Shown piece by piece: positions 42,192 through 49,891 of a stretch of DNA of 64,000 nucleotides. The notes beneath the pieces were generated by a model. That model was not told where the DNA came from. It did not search any database and worked only from the letters and a program-made list of their open reading frames with translations. The stretch lies in contig NZ_SJPS01000001.1 of the NCBI RefSeq assembly GCF_007860015.1, positions 744,001 to 808,000 of the forward strand, written 5' to 3'. The stretch's first letter is position 1, and each line of letters opens with the position of its first letter. The stretch is from Bythopirellula polymerisocia (lineage in GTDB: Bacteria; Planctomycetota; Planctomycetia; Pirellulales; Lacipirellulaceae). Made by a program: the position numbers and the translations under genes.

Positions 42192-43904
42192 TTAACCGCG
42201 ACGCGATGCATCGCGTGGATTCGAGCCACGATCCATGAACCAATTCCATGCCGCGACCACTGCTAAAACTACACAGCATACCATACAGAGCGCCGCAAAC
42301 CAGTCGCCTTGGGAAGCATAGAAGCTCGGATAGACTGGAAGCGAAGTGCTATCTTGAGGGATGTCCAGATCCACCAGTAGGAATTCTGGTTTTTGCCGCA
42401 GGCTGAGGGCGACGATGTGGCCGAAGTCATCGACGTGCGCTGAGAGGCCACCATTGGCGGTGATCAACACGGGGGTTCGCATTTCCACGGCTCGAAAAAC
42501 GCTGCACGCCAGATGCATATCGAGCTCACTGGAGCCCCAATACCAGGCATCGTTAGTCAGGTTGATTAAGATGTCAGGACGCACATATTCGACCTCCATG
42601 AGGTGTTCAAATTGCTGACGAATCAAATGTGGTACGACCGTCTCGTAGCAAATGTTGGGGGAGTAGACTACCTCGCCGACGGTCATCGCCACTGGACGCT
42701 TGCCAGATTCGGCTCCGCCCGACAGGGGGGTCAGTTGATACAGCACCGGGAACCAGTCGGCAAATGGGATGAACTCACCAAACGGGACCAAGTGCATCTT
42801 GTCGTAGATGGCGAGGGTCTCGCCGAACTTGTCGACGAGCACCGACGAATTGAAGCCGCGATAGGAGAGCGTCTCTTCATCGCCTGGGGCAACTTCGACA
42901 CGGTCGATCCCCACCAGCACGGCGCAGCCGAGTTGCTTGGTGAGTTCGGTCAGGATTTCCTGCGCGGCGGTAAAATGCGATTCATGGACTAATTCGCTCT
43001 GTGGTTGATTCCCCTCCTCGGCCATCCAAAGTGTTTGGCGAAATGCCGTCTCTGGCCAGACGACCAGATCGACTGCGCGACCATCCCGCTCACGCGAGGT
43101 CTTAACAGCATCGAGCGAGAGCTTCCAATACTCGTCCATGATGGATTGCTGCTTGGCTGGATCACTCTTCCAATCGGCGAGCGTATTCCCCTGGATCAGG
43201 GCGATACGCTGTTGAACCACCGGAGACTTGGTTTGAAGTGCAAGATCAAGTTGCTTCTGATGGCCATAGACAATGGTCCCGGCTAGCAGGGCAAGAGCAG
43301 AGCTTCCATAAATCAACTTTTCTTTTCGAGAGCTGGAGATGATCTCCGTCACACATGCAGCGATGAAGATAATCAAAAATGTAACGCCATACTCGCCCAC
43401 GAGATCGGCGATCTGAATTACCCGGGGCGATTGATACTGGGTATGGGCGAGCGACCCCATGAGGAAACCGGTCAAGAAGTGCGCCCGGATGTAATCGAGC
43501 CCAGTCCATACAACGGGAGCGATGATCGCCAGGGGGATTTTTAACTGATGCAATCCGATACGAGACAAGGCTACAAACAGCGAGAGGTAAATGCCCAGAT
43601 AACCAGCCAGGGCAAGTAAAGCAAGATGGTTGAGCGGGTGTGGTAGGCGAATCCAATGTACTGCCAGCAGCCAAAAGACCATTCCAGAGAGCCACAACTT
43701 CCAATAAGGCCGCCGGCCAGGAAGCGTCTCGGTGCGAACCAGCAGCAACCAGGGGACGGGTGCGATCCACGCCAGCCAACTCCAACTCACTGGCGGAAAG
43801 GCCAACCAGCAGAGCACACTGCCGGCAATGCCCAACCCTAGTGTTGATAGACGATCCGTGAGTCGCGCGGGTAGGTGGGCCGAGTTGATGGAAGCAGAAT
43901 TCAT
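42192..43904 (-). CDS. lnt: Apolipoprotein N-acyltransferase
   Basis: The 570-residue integral membrane enzyme transfers a third acyl chain to lipoproteins. The N-terminal part has about seven membrane helices (WLSGMVFWLLAVHWI, ALLALAGYLGIYLSLF and others), the middle is a nitrilase-like periplasmic domain with the full triad Glu285 (WPETAF), Lys369 (YDKMHLVPFGE) and Cys419 (NICYETV), and the C terminus has a final helix. Length is somewhat more than E. coli Lnt (512). The start MNSASINSAH at 43904 is chosen; a GTG at 43931 is also in frame. A lipoprotein gene is divergent from it. Confidence 0.93.
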   Translation of the reverse strand: MNSASINSAHLPARLTDRLSTLGLGIAGSVLCWLAFPPVSWSWLAWIAPVPWLLLVRTETLPGRRPYWKLWLSGMVFWLLAVHWIRLPHPLNHLALLALAGYLGIYLSLFVALSRIGLHQLKIPLAIIAPVVWTGLDYIRAHFLTGFLMGSLAHTQYQSPRVIQIADLVGEYGVTFLIIFIAACVTEIISSSRKEKLIYGSSALALLAGTIVYGHQKQLDLALQTKSPVVQQRIALIQGNTLADWKSDPAKQQSIMDEYWKLSLDAVKTSRERDGRAVDLVVWPETAFRQTLWMAEEGNQPQSELVHESHFTAAQEILTELTKQLGCAVLVGIDRVEVAPGDEETLSYRGFNSSVLVDKFGETLAIYDKMHLVPFGEFIPFADWFPVLYQLTPLSGGAESGKRPVAMTVGEVVYSPNICYETVVPHLIRQQFEHLMEVEYVRPDILINLTNDAWYWGSSELDMHLACSVFRAVEMRTPVLITANGGLSAHVDDFGHIVALSLRQKPEFLLVDLDIPQDSTSLPVYPSFYASQGDWFAALCMVCCVVLAVVAAWNWFMDRGSNPRDASRRG

Positions 43905-44003
43905 GCTTTCCAAACTACGAATCGCGGCCACTTTTGAACAGAGCAGGCCAACGGGTTCGCAGGTGAGCTACGAAGAACCCACGGGCAGGGCTATAATACT
44001 GAC

Positions 44004-44996
44004 ATGACATTTGCCAGCCAGAATGAACCATGTTCTTCGCATTATTCACCGCGTTATCGGCTCGGCTGGTTGGGATGCGTCGTTCTGGCATGTAGTGGCT
44101 GCTGGGAGGAGATTCACTACATCCCGAGCAAATCGCCAATTGCTCAATCAGCAGAAACTGAATCCGAGGCAGCTGCAGAGCAAGATCACCCAACCGTTCC
44201 AGCACCCACGAGCGACGAGCTTTTTGGCGATAACTCAGAACCGGAAACTCTCTCCGAAGAGCCCAGGGAATCATTACAGGATGCGATTGATACTGAGAGC
44301 GTACCGTCGGCTGAAACTCCGCTTGATGAGCCGCAATTGGCAGAATCTCACCCTGAACAGCCAACTGATGAGCCCGCAAGTGACTTGTTTGGTGAAGAGG
44401 AAGCCTCAACCTCTGCGGACCCCGTAGATAAGTTGGACTCTGAAGAATCAGAACCAACTGAACTTGAGTGGGGGGAAGTCTTGCGTCCTTCTCGCACAGC
44501 CTTGGCTGCTTGGAAGATGTGCAGTCACTGGAGCTACGCCGCGGCTATCTATGCCAAAGGATTGGGAGTGGAACAGTACGGAGACTCGCTTCAGCACGCC
44601 AACAACGCGGCTGAGATACTTGAGATGGAGCTTCCGGAGTTTCCCCATTCTGAGAAGGACGACCTGCAAGCGGCGGTGATCGACTACCTCATCCATGCGG
44701 GTCGTATGCAATTGGCCGACCAACTAGCAGATACTCGCTCGCCCGAGTATGCAGCCTTGGCAGAATTGGCGATCAAGTCGCATGTGCTGCTTTTGGTTTA
44801 CACTCCCAAGAGCCAGCACTTAGAGCCGATTGTGTTAGCAATTCGGCGAGCTGCCGAGGATTCGACGCTGCCACCCTCACTTTGGGAAGAATTCGTCAAA
44901 CTCCTAGAACAGAGAGCTCCCTACTCGGCTGTCAAAGCTGCCGTCCTGAAGCTTCATCAACAGGTGGGCGACTACTTAGGCGGTTCCCTCGAATAG
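44004..44996 (+). CDS. Putative lipoprotein with acidic spacer and helical C-terminal domain
   Basis: The 330-residue protein has a hydrophobic start (LGWLGCVVLACSGCWEE) with Cys residues that fit a lipobox at VLAC or CSGC. An acidic, Ser/Glu/Pro-rich low-complexity spacer follows (residues 45-150). The C-terminal 170 residues are helical (LAAWKMCSHWSYAAAIYAKG, YLIHAGRMQLADQLA), TPR-like in spacing but with no named family. It would sit on the periplasmic face of a membrane. It is divergent from lnt (about 100 bp apart), so the two share a promoter region; the functional link to lipoprotein maturation is suggestive only. Confidence 0.7.
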   Translation: MTFASQNEPCSSHYSPRYRLGWLGCVVLACSGCWEEIHYIPSKSPIAQSAETESEAAAEQDHPTVPAPTSDELFGDNSEPETLSEEPRESLQDAIDTESVPSAETPLDEPQLAESHPEQPTDEPASDLFGEEEASTSADPVDKLDSEESEPTELEWGEVLRPSRTALAAWKMCSHWSYAAAIYAKGLGVEQYGDSLQHANNAAEILEMELPEFPHSEKDDLQAAVIDYLIHAGRMQLADQLADTRSPEYAALAELAIKSHVLLLVYTPKSQHLEPIVLAIRRAAEDSTLPPSLWEEFVKLLEQRAPYSAVKAAVLKLHQQVGDYLGGSLE

Positions 44997-45174
44997 GATC
45001 GGATTCTATTTGCCGTAGCAATTGTGACGGTTAGCGAAACCCTCTGATGCCAATCCGGCACAAGTTTACTTCCTCTTTGCTACTTCTTCGCTTTGCGCGC
45101 CCTTACCGTAACCTAAATTTGATCAGCATTGGTTGCGTCTGAATGAACCTTCTATTTCGAGGTGTAAAAGAAAC

Positions 45175-45630
45175 ATGTCAGAACCAAATCGCAAAAAGAC
45201 TTTTGTAGATCCTCAGGTGCAAGGTGCGCTGGTTCGTCGGCTTATAATGCACTGGATAGGATTCTTTGTTCTCGCGTCGCTTGTTGCTTTTGTCTTGCAA
45301 GTTTTGAGTGACCCGTTTCAACCAATCTCAGACCATTTGCAGCAAGTATGGTGGACACAAGGCCCTTTCTTGTTGGCGGCTTTGTTTCTCTTGCCGGTCT
45401 TTGTACTTGACACCATTAAACTTAGCCATCGCTTTGTGGGCCCCATCAATCGCCTGCAGTGCACGATTCGCAGTATTGCTGATGGGAATATGCCTACCAA
45501 ATTGAAGTTTCGCGACTTTGATTTTTGGCAAAGTCTGGCAGATGACTTTAATCAAATGATCGATCGGCTTCGTTCCGATGGCAATTCTTGTGAGGAAGCT
45601 GCCGACGAAGATGAGCCAGCCGCTGTTTGA
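45175..45630 (+). CDS. Two-helix membrane protein with a HAMP domain
   Basis: The 151-residue protein has two membrane helices (LIMHWIGFFVLASLVAFVL and PFLLAALFLLPVFVLDTIKL) and then a HAMP-type linker (GPINRLQCTIRSIADGN, FWQSLADDFNQMIDRL). There is no kinase, cyclase or receptor signalling output after it, so it is a HAMP-only adaptor or a fragment-like design. The ATG at 45175 follows GAGGTG by about 10 bases and starts MSEPNRKKTF; a longer frame from 45133 is less likely. It is 41 bp upstream of the Tad-like genes and may be co-transcribed. Confidence 0.72.
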   Translation: MSEPNRKKTFVDPQVQGALVRRLIMHWIGFFVLASLVAFVLQVLSDPFQPISDHLQQVWWTQGPFLLAALFLLPVFVLDTIKLSHRFVGPINRLQCTIRSIADGNMPTKLKFRDFDFWQSLADDFNQMIDRLRSDGNSCEEAADEDEPAAV

Positions 45631-45671
45631 TCGACTTTCTAGAATAATAATTGTCGTTGGAGAACGATCTG

Positions 45672-46085
45672 ATGCGAAGTTTTCGAAGGAACCACAGTCA
45701 GTCATTGCGATCGGGCGTGGCAGCGGCAGAATTCGCTGTCTGTTTTCCCGTGGTTGTGTTGATTGTCTTGGCAACAATTGAAGCCTGTACGATGGTGTTC
45801 TTGAAACAATCGCTCACAGTGGCCGCCTACGAAGGTGCGAGGACCGCGATTTCACTCAATGCGACTACTGCCCAGGCGGAGCAGAGTGCGCAACAGATAC
45901 TCACGGAGAGGCGAGTCCGAGGAGGAACTGTCTCGATGACGCCATCGAACCTAGCAGGAGTCAACGCAGGAGAATATATAGAGGTCGAGGTGTCTGCCCC
46001 AGCCACGCTCAATTCCGTTGTGCCAATTACCTTCTATCGTGGTCGCAATCTTAAAGCGTCGGCCACGATGATGAGGGAGTTTTAG
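45672..46085 (+). CDS. TadE-like pseudopilin-domain protein
   Basis: The 137-residue protein has the TadE-type start: a short basic leader, then RSGVAAAEFAVCFPVVVLIV with the AAAEFA motif at the head of a single membrane helix, and a small periplasmic beta domain (EYIEVEVSAPATLNSVV). TadE-like minor pilins associate with tight-adherence (Flp) pili. GGAG is 9 bases before the ATG at 45672. The next gene starts 27 bp after it ends and carries a von Willebrand domain. Prepilin-peptidase processing site G/xxxxE is not clearly readable, so membrane anchoring is more certain than cleavage. Confidence 0.78.
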   Translation: MRSFRRNHSQSLRSGVAAAEFAVCFPVVVLIVLATIEACTMVFLKQSLTVAAYEGARTAISLNATTAQAEQSAQQILTERRVRGGTVSMTPSNLAGVNAGEYIEVEVSAPATLNSVVPITFYRGRNLKASATMMREF

Positions 46086-46112
46086 TTTCTAGCTTTTCAA
46101 GGAAAATAAACC

Positions 46113-47252
46113 ATGCGAATCTCAAATTCTAGCCGCAGAATGCAGCGTTCTGCAGGTCGCGCCGGTGCCATGTTAGTGCTGATTGCCGTGACGCTTCCAA
46201 TTATAGTTATTATGGCTGCATTTGCCCTGAATGTTGCCTGGATGCAATTGGTACGTACTGAACTGCGAACTGCAACGGACGCATCGTCGCGGGCAGCGGC
46301 AAAGACCCTTTCTTTGCAGCAAGACGTTACTGCTGCCCGAGCGGAGGCAAAGGTTGCAGCCCGACGTAACCAGGTTGCTAATGCGCCCTTGCGAGTACGG
46401 AACCGCGAAATTGAATTTGGCATGTCCCGTCAGCCATCACCTGGCTCTCGTTTCGTGTTCACACCAGGTGGTGCAGCCTTGAATTCGGTTCGTGTAACTG
46501 GGAATCGCACGGCGACTTCACGTGGAGGACCCGTCGATCTATTCCTTGGTGGCGTGTTGGGTGTGAATACGTTTGAACCCATTATCACTGCCACTTCTAC
46601 TCAGCTGGATCGCGATATTTGCCTGGTTGTGGACCGGTCGGGTTCGATGATGCGGAATGTCGTTGGCGGAGGTACGCCAGGACCCAACTGCGGTCCCCCC
46701 AATCCGTTGTTGAGCCGTTTTGGTGGTCTCAACACGGCTGTCGCAGGTTTTGTAGACGAGCTCGAGCAAACTCCACAGGAAGAGCAATGTGCCCTGGTCA
46801 GCTATTCCAGCAACGGAAGCGAATGCGGCATCACGTTCACGACCTCGGACATCAATTCAGATTTGGTCTACAATTATCAGCCCATAAGGGATGAGATGAA
46901 TCGGCTGAGCAGCCGACCGGTCAAAGGGTTTACGAACATCTCGGCGGGAATCGACAACGGAGTCCGTGTGCTGACCGGCGCGCGTGCGCGGCCTTTCGCA
47001 TTACGCTCGATCGTATTGCTCACCGACGGCATCCAAAATCGGGGTCGAGAAGCTGTACTTGCTGCCAACGATGCAGCAGCACAGAACATCGTGATCAATA
47101 CAGTCACTTTCAGTGACGAGGCTGATTTCGCCCGAATGCGAGCCGTGGCGAATGCCACTGGAGGCAAGCACTACCACGCCCCCGACGCTGCAGCGCTGGA
47201 AGCCATCTTCCGCGAGATCGCATCAACCCTCCCCGTGCTGATTACGGATTGA
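46113..47252 (+). CDS. TadG-like protein with von Willebrand factor A domain
   Basis: The 379-residue protein has a TadG-type N-terminal membrane helix (GAMLVLIAVTLPIIVIMAAF) with a Tad-like helix-turn region (ELRTATDASSRAAAKTLS) and from about 168 a VWA domain. The metal-ion-dependent adhesion site is intact: DRSGS (Asp174, Ser176, Ser178), Thr in GFTNISAGID and the aspartate in LLTDGIQN. It is predicted to face the periplasm and bind a ligand or assemble pilus subunits. It is the central gene of a TadE-TadG-TadE trio; no flp pilin, tadA or rcpC lies in this window, so its machinery is coded elsewhere. Confidence 0.82.
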   Translation: MRISNSSRRMQRSAGRAGAMLVLIAVTLPIIVIMAAFALNVAWMQLVRTELRTATDASSRAAAKTLSLQQDVTAARAEAKVAARRNQVANAPLRVRNREIEFGMSRQPSPGSRFVFTPGGAALNSVRVTGNRTATSRGGPVDLFLGGVLGVNTFEPIITATSTQLDRDICLVVDRSGSMMRNVVGGGTPGPNCGPPNPLLSRFGGLNTAVAGFVDELEQTPQEEQCALVSYSSNGSECGITFTTSDINSDLVYNYQPIRDEMNRLSSRPVKGFTNISAGIDNGVRVLTGARARPFALRSIVLLTDGIQNRGREAVLAANDAAAQNIVINTVTFSDEADFARMRAVANATGGKHYHAPDAAALEAIFREIASTLPVLITD

Positions 47253-47271
47253 TACATCGAGAAAGACATTT

Positions 47272-47703
47272 ATGAATAAAACCACGTTCCGCCTAAACGC
47301 TCGCCAACGACGTTCATCAAACCGCTGCGGTGCGGCTTCGGTTGAATTTGCCATCGTTGCATCTGTATTCTTTGTAGTACTCTCGGCGTCGTTTGAATTC
47401 GTGCGGCTCAATGTGATTCGCCACACGGCAGACAATGCCGCTTATGAAGCAGCACGCGATGCAATGGTACCTGGGGCTACCGCGGCAGAAGCGATCGCGA
47501 AGGCCAACTCGATTCTCAACGTTGTTGGCACTCGCGGGGCAAGGGTAACGATCACGCCCCCCGTCTTGAATCCTGACATCCCTGATGTCAAAGTAAGGAT
47601 CGATATCCCTTTGAGCATAAACGGCTGGATAACGCCTAATTTCACGAGCGGTAAGACTCTCACAGTGCAATCGACACTCAAGAAAGAGCGTGTTCCTCAG
47701 TAG
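47272..47703 (+). CDS. TadE-like pseudopilin-domain protein, second copy
   Basis: The 143-residue protein repeats the TadE layout: basic leader, then RCGAASVEFAIVASVFFVVL with the xxVEFA motif at the membrane helix and a beta-rich periplasmic part (ARVTITPPVLNPDIPDVKVR). It resembles the first TadE gene in design and length but differs in sequence, so it is probably an old duplicate with a distinct role. It follows the VWA gene by 19 bp. The start is the only ATG upstream of the helix. Confidence 0.78.
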   Translation: MNKTTFRLNARQRRSSNRCGAASVEFAIVASVFFVVLSASFEFVRLNVIRHTADNAAYEAARDAMVPGATAAEAIAKANSILNVVGTRGARVTITPPVLNPDIPDVKVRIDIPLSINGWITPNFTSGKTLTVQSTLKKERVPQ

Positions 47704-48295
47704 CTTTTCTGAGAGCGTGGTCGCTTGGTCTGCATCAGTTCCTCAATTGTTCCTTTTTGGGTCTCGAATCTCGTTTAGCTTCTTGGGCCTACGACAAAAT
47801 TGCGGGTTAGCAGGTTGTCGTATCTGACAGAGGATTTGTAAGCCGATACGACTAGCCATCTACTTTATTTAACGGCGGTCGTTTTCACCTCCGCACTTCG
47901 GCAACGGTCTAAATTGGAGGCGGGTGGTCCAGCCGCTGCAAGTTGTAGAGGCCCCAAATTGACGGCGGTGGCGAGACCGCTGCGTCAACGAACTTCGACT
48001 TCTACCCTCAGGTCTGCATACCATCACTAGTCAAAAAATGGCGATTTGCCTTCAGTGAGATCACTTGAGAGCCGCATTTTCTGGCTTGGCATATGCGGCT
48101 TTTCTGAGATTTCAGTACCTCCTCAAGCTAAATCCACCGTGCCGATTGCGAGCCCCAGCTGATTTCCTATCATCGCACTGCAAAGGTGGGTGCCGGGTCT
48201 TGGGGACTCTGGTATATTAGGTAGTTTTCAGATAACGGCGGCGTGTCCATTGCCCGCATTACGCAAGCTGAGACCAAACCTAGAAGAACCACCTC
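47704..48295. other. 592-bp intergenic region with short direct repeats
   Basis: No gene was found. At 47911-47939 and 47956-47983 related units (AAATTG then GGCGG...CCGCTGC) occur 45 bp apart, with a third half copy near 47871-47900. They resemble GGCGGTGGCGAGACCGC repeats of planctomycete genomes. The region should also hold the promoter of the first sulfatase gene; no -35/-10 was singled out. Confidence 0.5.
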
Positions 48296-49873
48296 ATGGC
48301 CCGAACCGCAACGCTTAGTCTGCTCCTGTTTTTGGTTTTCGCCACGCCCGCCTATCCCCAGGCTTCGAAGCTCAACCGGGCGGTGCGAACCGCTGAGAAC
48401 CTTGAGCCATCGATTCCTCTGTTGGAGCAAGCACGCGAGACCGAAAGGAAACTCGCTGAGCTTCGGCGAACGACCGGCAAACGGCCCAACATCGTGTGGA
48501 TTATTGTTGACGACATGGGGTACGGAGACCCGGGCTGCTATGGAGGAGGCAATGCGGTTGGGGCCGACACGCCGGTCATGGATCGCCTCGCTCGCGAAGG
48601 CTTGCGTCTGACCTCCTGCTACTCGCAGCACACTTGCACTCCAACTCGCTCCGCCATCCTTACCGGAAGGCTACCAGTTCGGACCGGGCTTATCCGTCCG
48701 ATTCTCGCCGGTGATACGCTGACTGTGAATCCGTGGGATGGCGAGACTAGCGTCGCCAAAATTCTTGGTGAGGCGGGTTACTACAGCCTGCTTACCGGCA
48801 AATGGCATATTGGCGAGGGGGAAGGGATGCGGCCGCACGAGGTCGGCTTCGACGAGTATTACGGCTATCTGCCGGCACAGAAGGAGATAACACAAGCTTT
48901 AGACACTCGTCGCTATCCCGACCTCACTCTCGATGCGGACAAACTTGAACGCTACGAGTCCATCGGAGCGGAGCACGCCCTCATTCACGGCTTCAGCATG
49001 GGCGATACAAAGACAGTCTCGACCGTTAAGTCCCTCGAAGAGATGGGCGCCGCGGACGAGCAACTCGTTGATTTCTCTGTAGAAAGAATCATGGAGTTTG
49101 CAAAGGGAGAAAAACCGTTCTTCCTTGAGCACTGCTTCATGAAAGTGCACACGGACAACTTCGCCAATCCTAAGTACAAGGGTCTCAGTGCAAGTAAGTA
49201 CGCATACAAGGACAGTCTGTGTGAAGTCGACCTACTGATTGGCCGACTCGTGAAAGCTTTGGACGATGCTGGGGTGCTTGAGAATACCTTTGTGTTTGTC
49301 ACATCCGACAACGGCCCGCAGATGGATGCCTGGCCAGATGCCGGTTATACCCCGTTTCGTGGAGCGAAAGGGACTACGTGGGAAGGTGGAGTCCGCGTCC
49401 CAGGTATCGCCTACTGGAAGGGCATGATATCGCCGGGTCGGGTAAGCGATGGCGTCTTTGACCTGATGGACCTGTTCAACACGGCGGTCCACCTCGCTGG
49501 GGCAGACGCTGAGTTGCCGCGTGAAGTGTATATCGACGGCATCGACCAAACGGCTTTCCTGTTGCACGACGAAGGGGAGTCTAACCGCGAATGTGTCTTC
49601 TTCTGGTGGAAGAGCGAGCTGACAGCCTTGCGGATGCGTGAATACAAGTGGCACCAAAAGGTATTGCTGCCACAGTCGACCTTTATGCATATCGACATGG
49701 CGGTGTTACAGGACGTTGGCACCGCTCCGTGGCTCTTCAACTTGTACATCGACCCGAAGGAAGAGTTGCCCGTTGGACATCGTCGCAACGCGTGGCTGGC
49801 GTCACTCGGGGCAGAGGCGAAAGCCCACCTCATGACCTTCAAGAAGTATCCGCCGAAAAAAGTTGGACTCTAA
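48296..49873 (+). CDS. Type I formylglycine sulfatase (first of a pair)
   Basis: The 525-residue exported enzyme has a signal peptide (LSLLLFLVFATPAYPQA) and the type I sulfatase signature CTPTRSAILTGR, whose Cys114 is converted to formylglycine. Metal-site residues Asp72-Asp73 lie in WIIVDDMGYGD, and FVTSDNGPQM supplies the second DN site. It would hydrolyse sulfate esters, probably of algal or host-type polysaccharides. The product has no PEP-CTERM or dockerin tail. A second, different sulfatase gene follows 18 bp after its stop, so the two form an operon. Confidence 0.92.
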   Translation: MARTATLSLLLFLVFATPAYPQASKLNRAVRTAENLEPSIPLLEQARETERKLAELRRTTGKRPNIVWIIVDDMGYGDPGCYGGGNAVGADTPVMDRLAREGLRLTSCYSQHTCTPTRSAILTGRLPVRTGLIRPILAGDTLTVNPWDGETSVAKILGEAGYYSLLTGKWHIGEGEGMRPHEVGFDEYYGYLPAQKEITQALDTRRYPDLTLDADKLERYESIGAEHALIHGFSMGDTKTVSTVKSLEEMGAADEQLVDFSVERIMEFAKGEKPFFLEHCFMKVHTDNFANPKYKGLSASKYAYKDSLCEVDLLIGRLVKALDDAGVLENTFVFVTSDNGPQMDAWPDAGYTPFRGAKGTTWEGGVRVPGIAYWKGMISPGRVSDGVFDLMDLFNTAVHLAGADAELPREVYIDGIDQTAFLLHDEGESNRECVFFWWKSELTALRMREYKWHQKVLLPQSTFMHIDMAVLQDVGTAPWLFNLYIDPKEELPVGHRRNAWLASLGAEAKAHLMTFKKYPPKKVGL

Positions 49874-49891
49874 CGAAGAATAGACCTCGCA

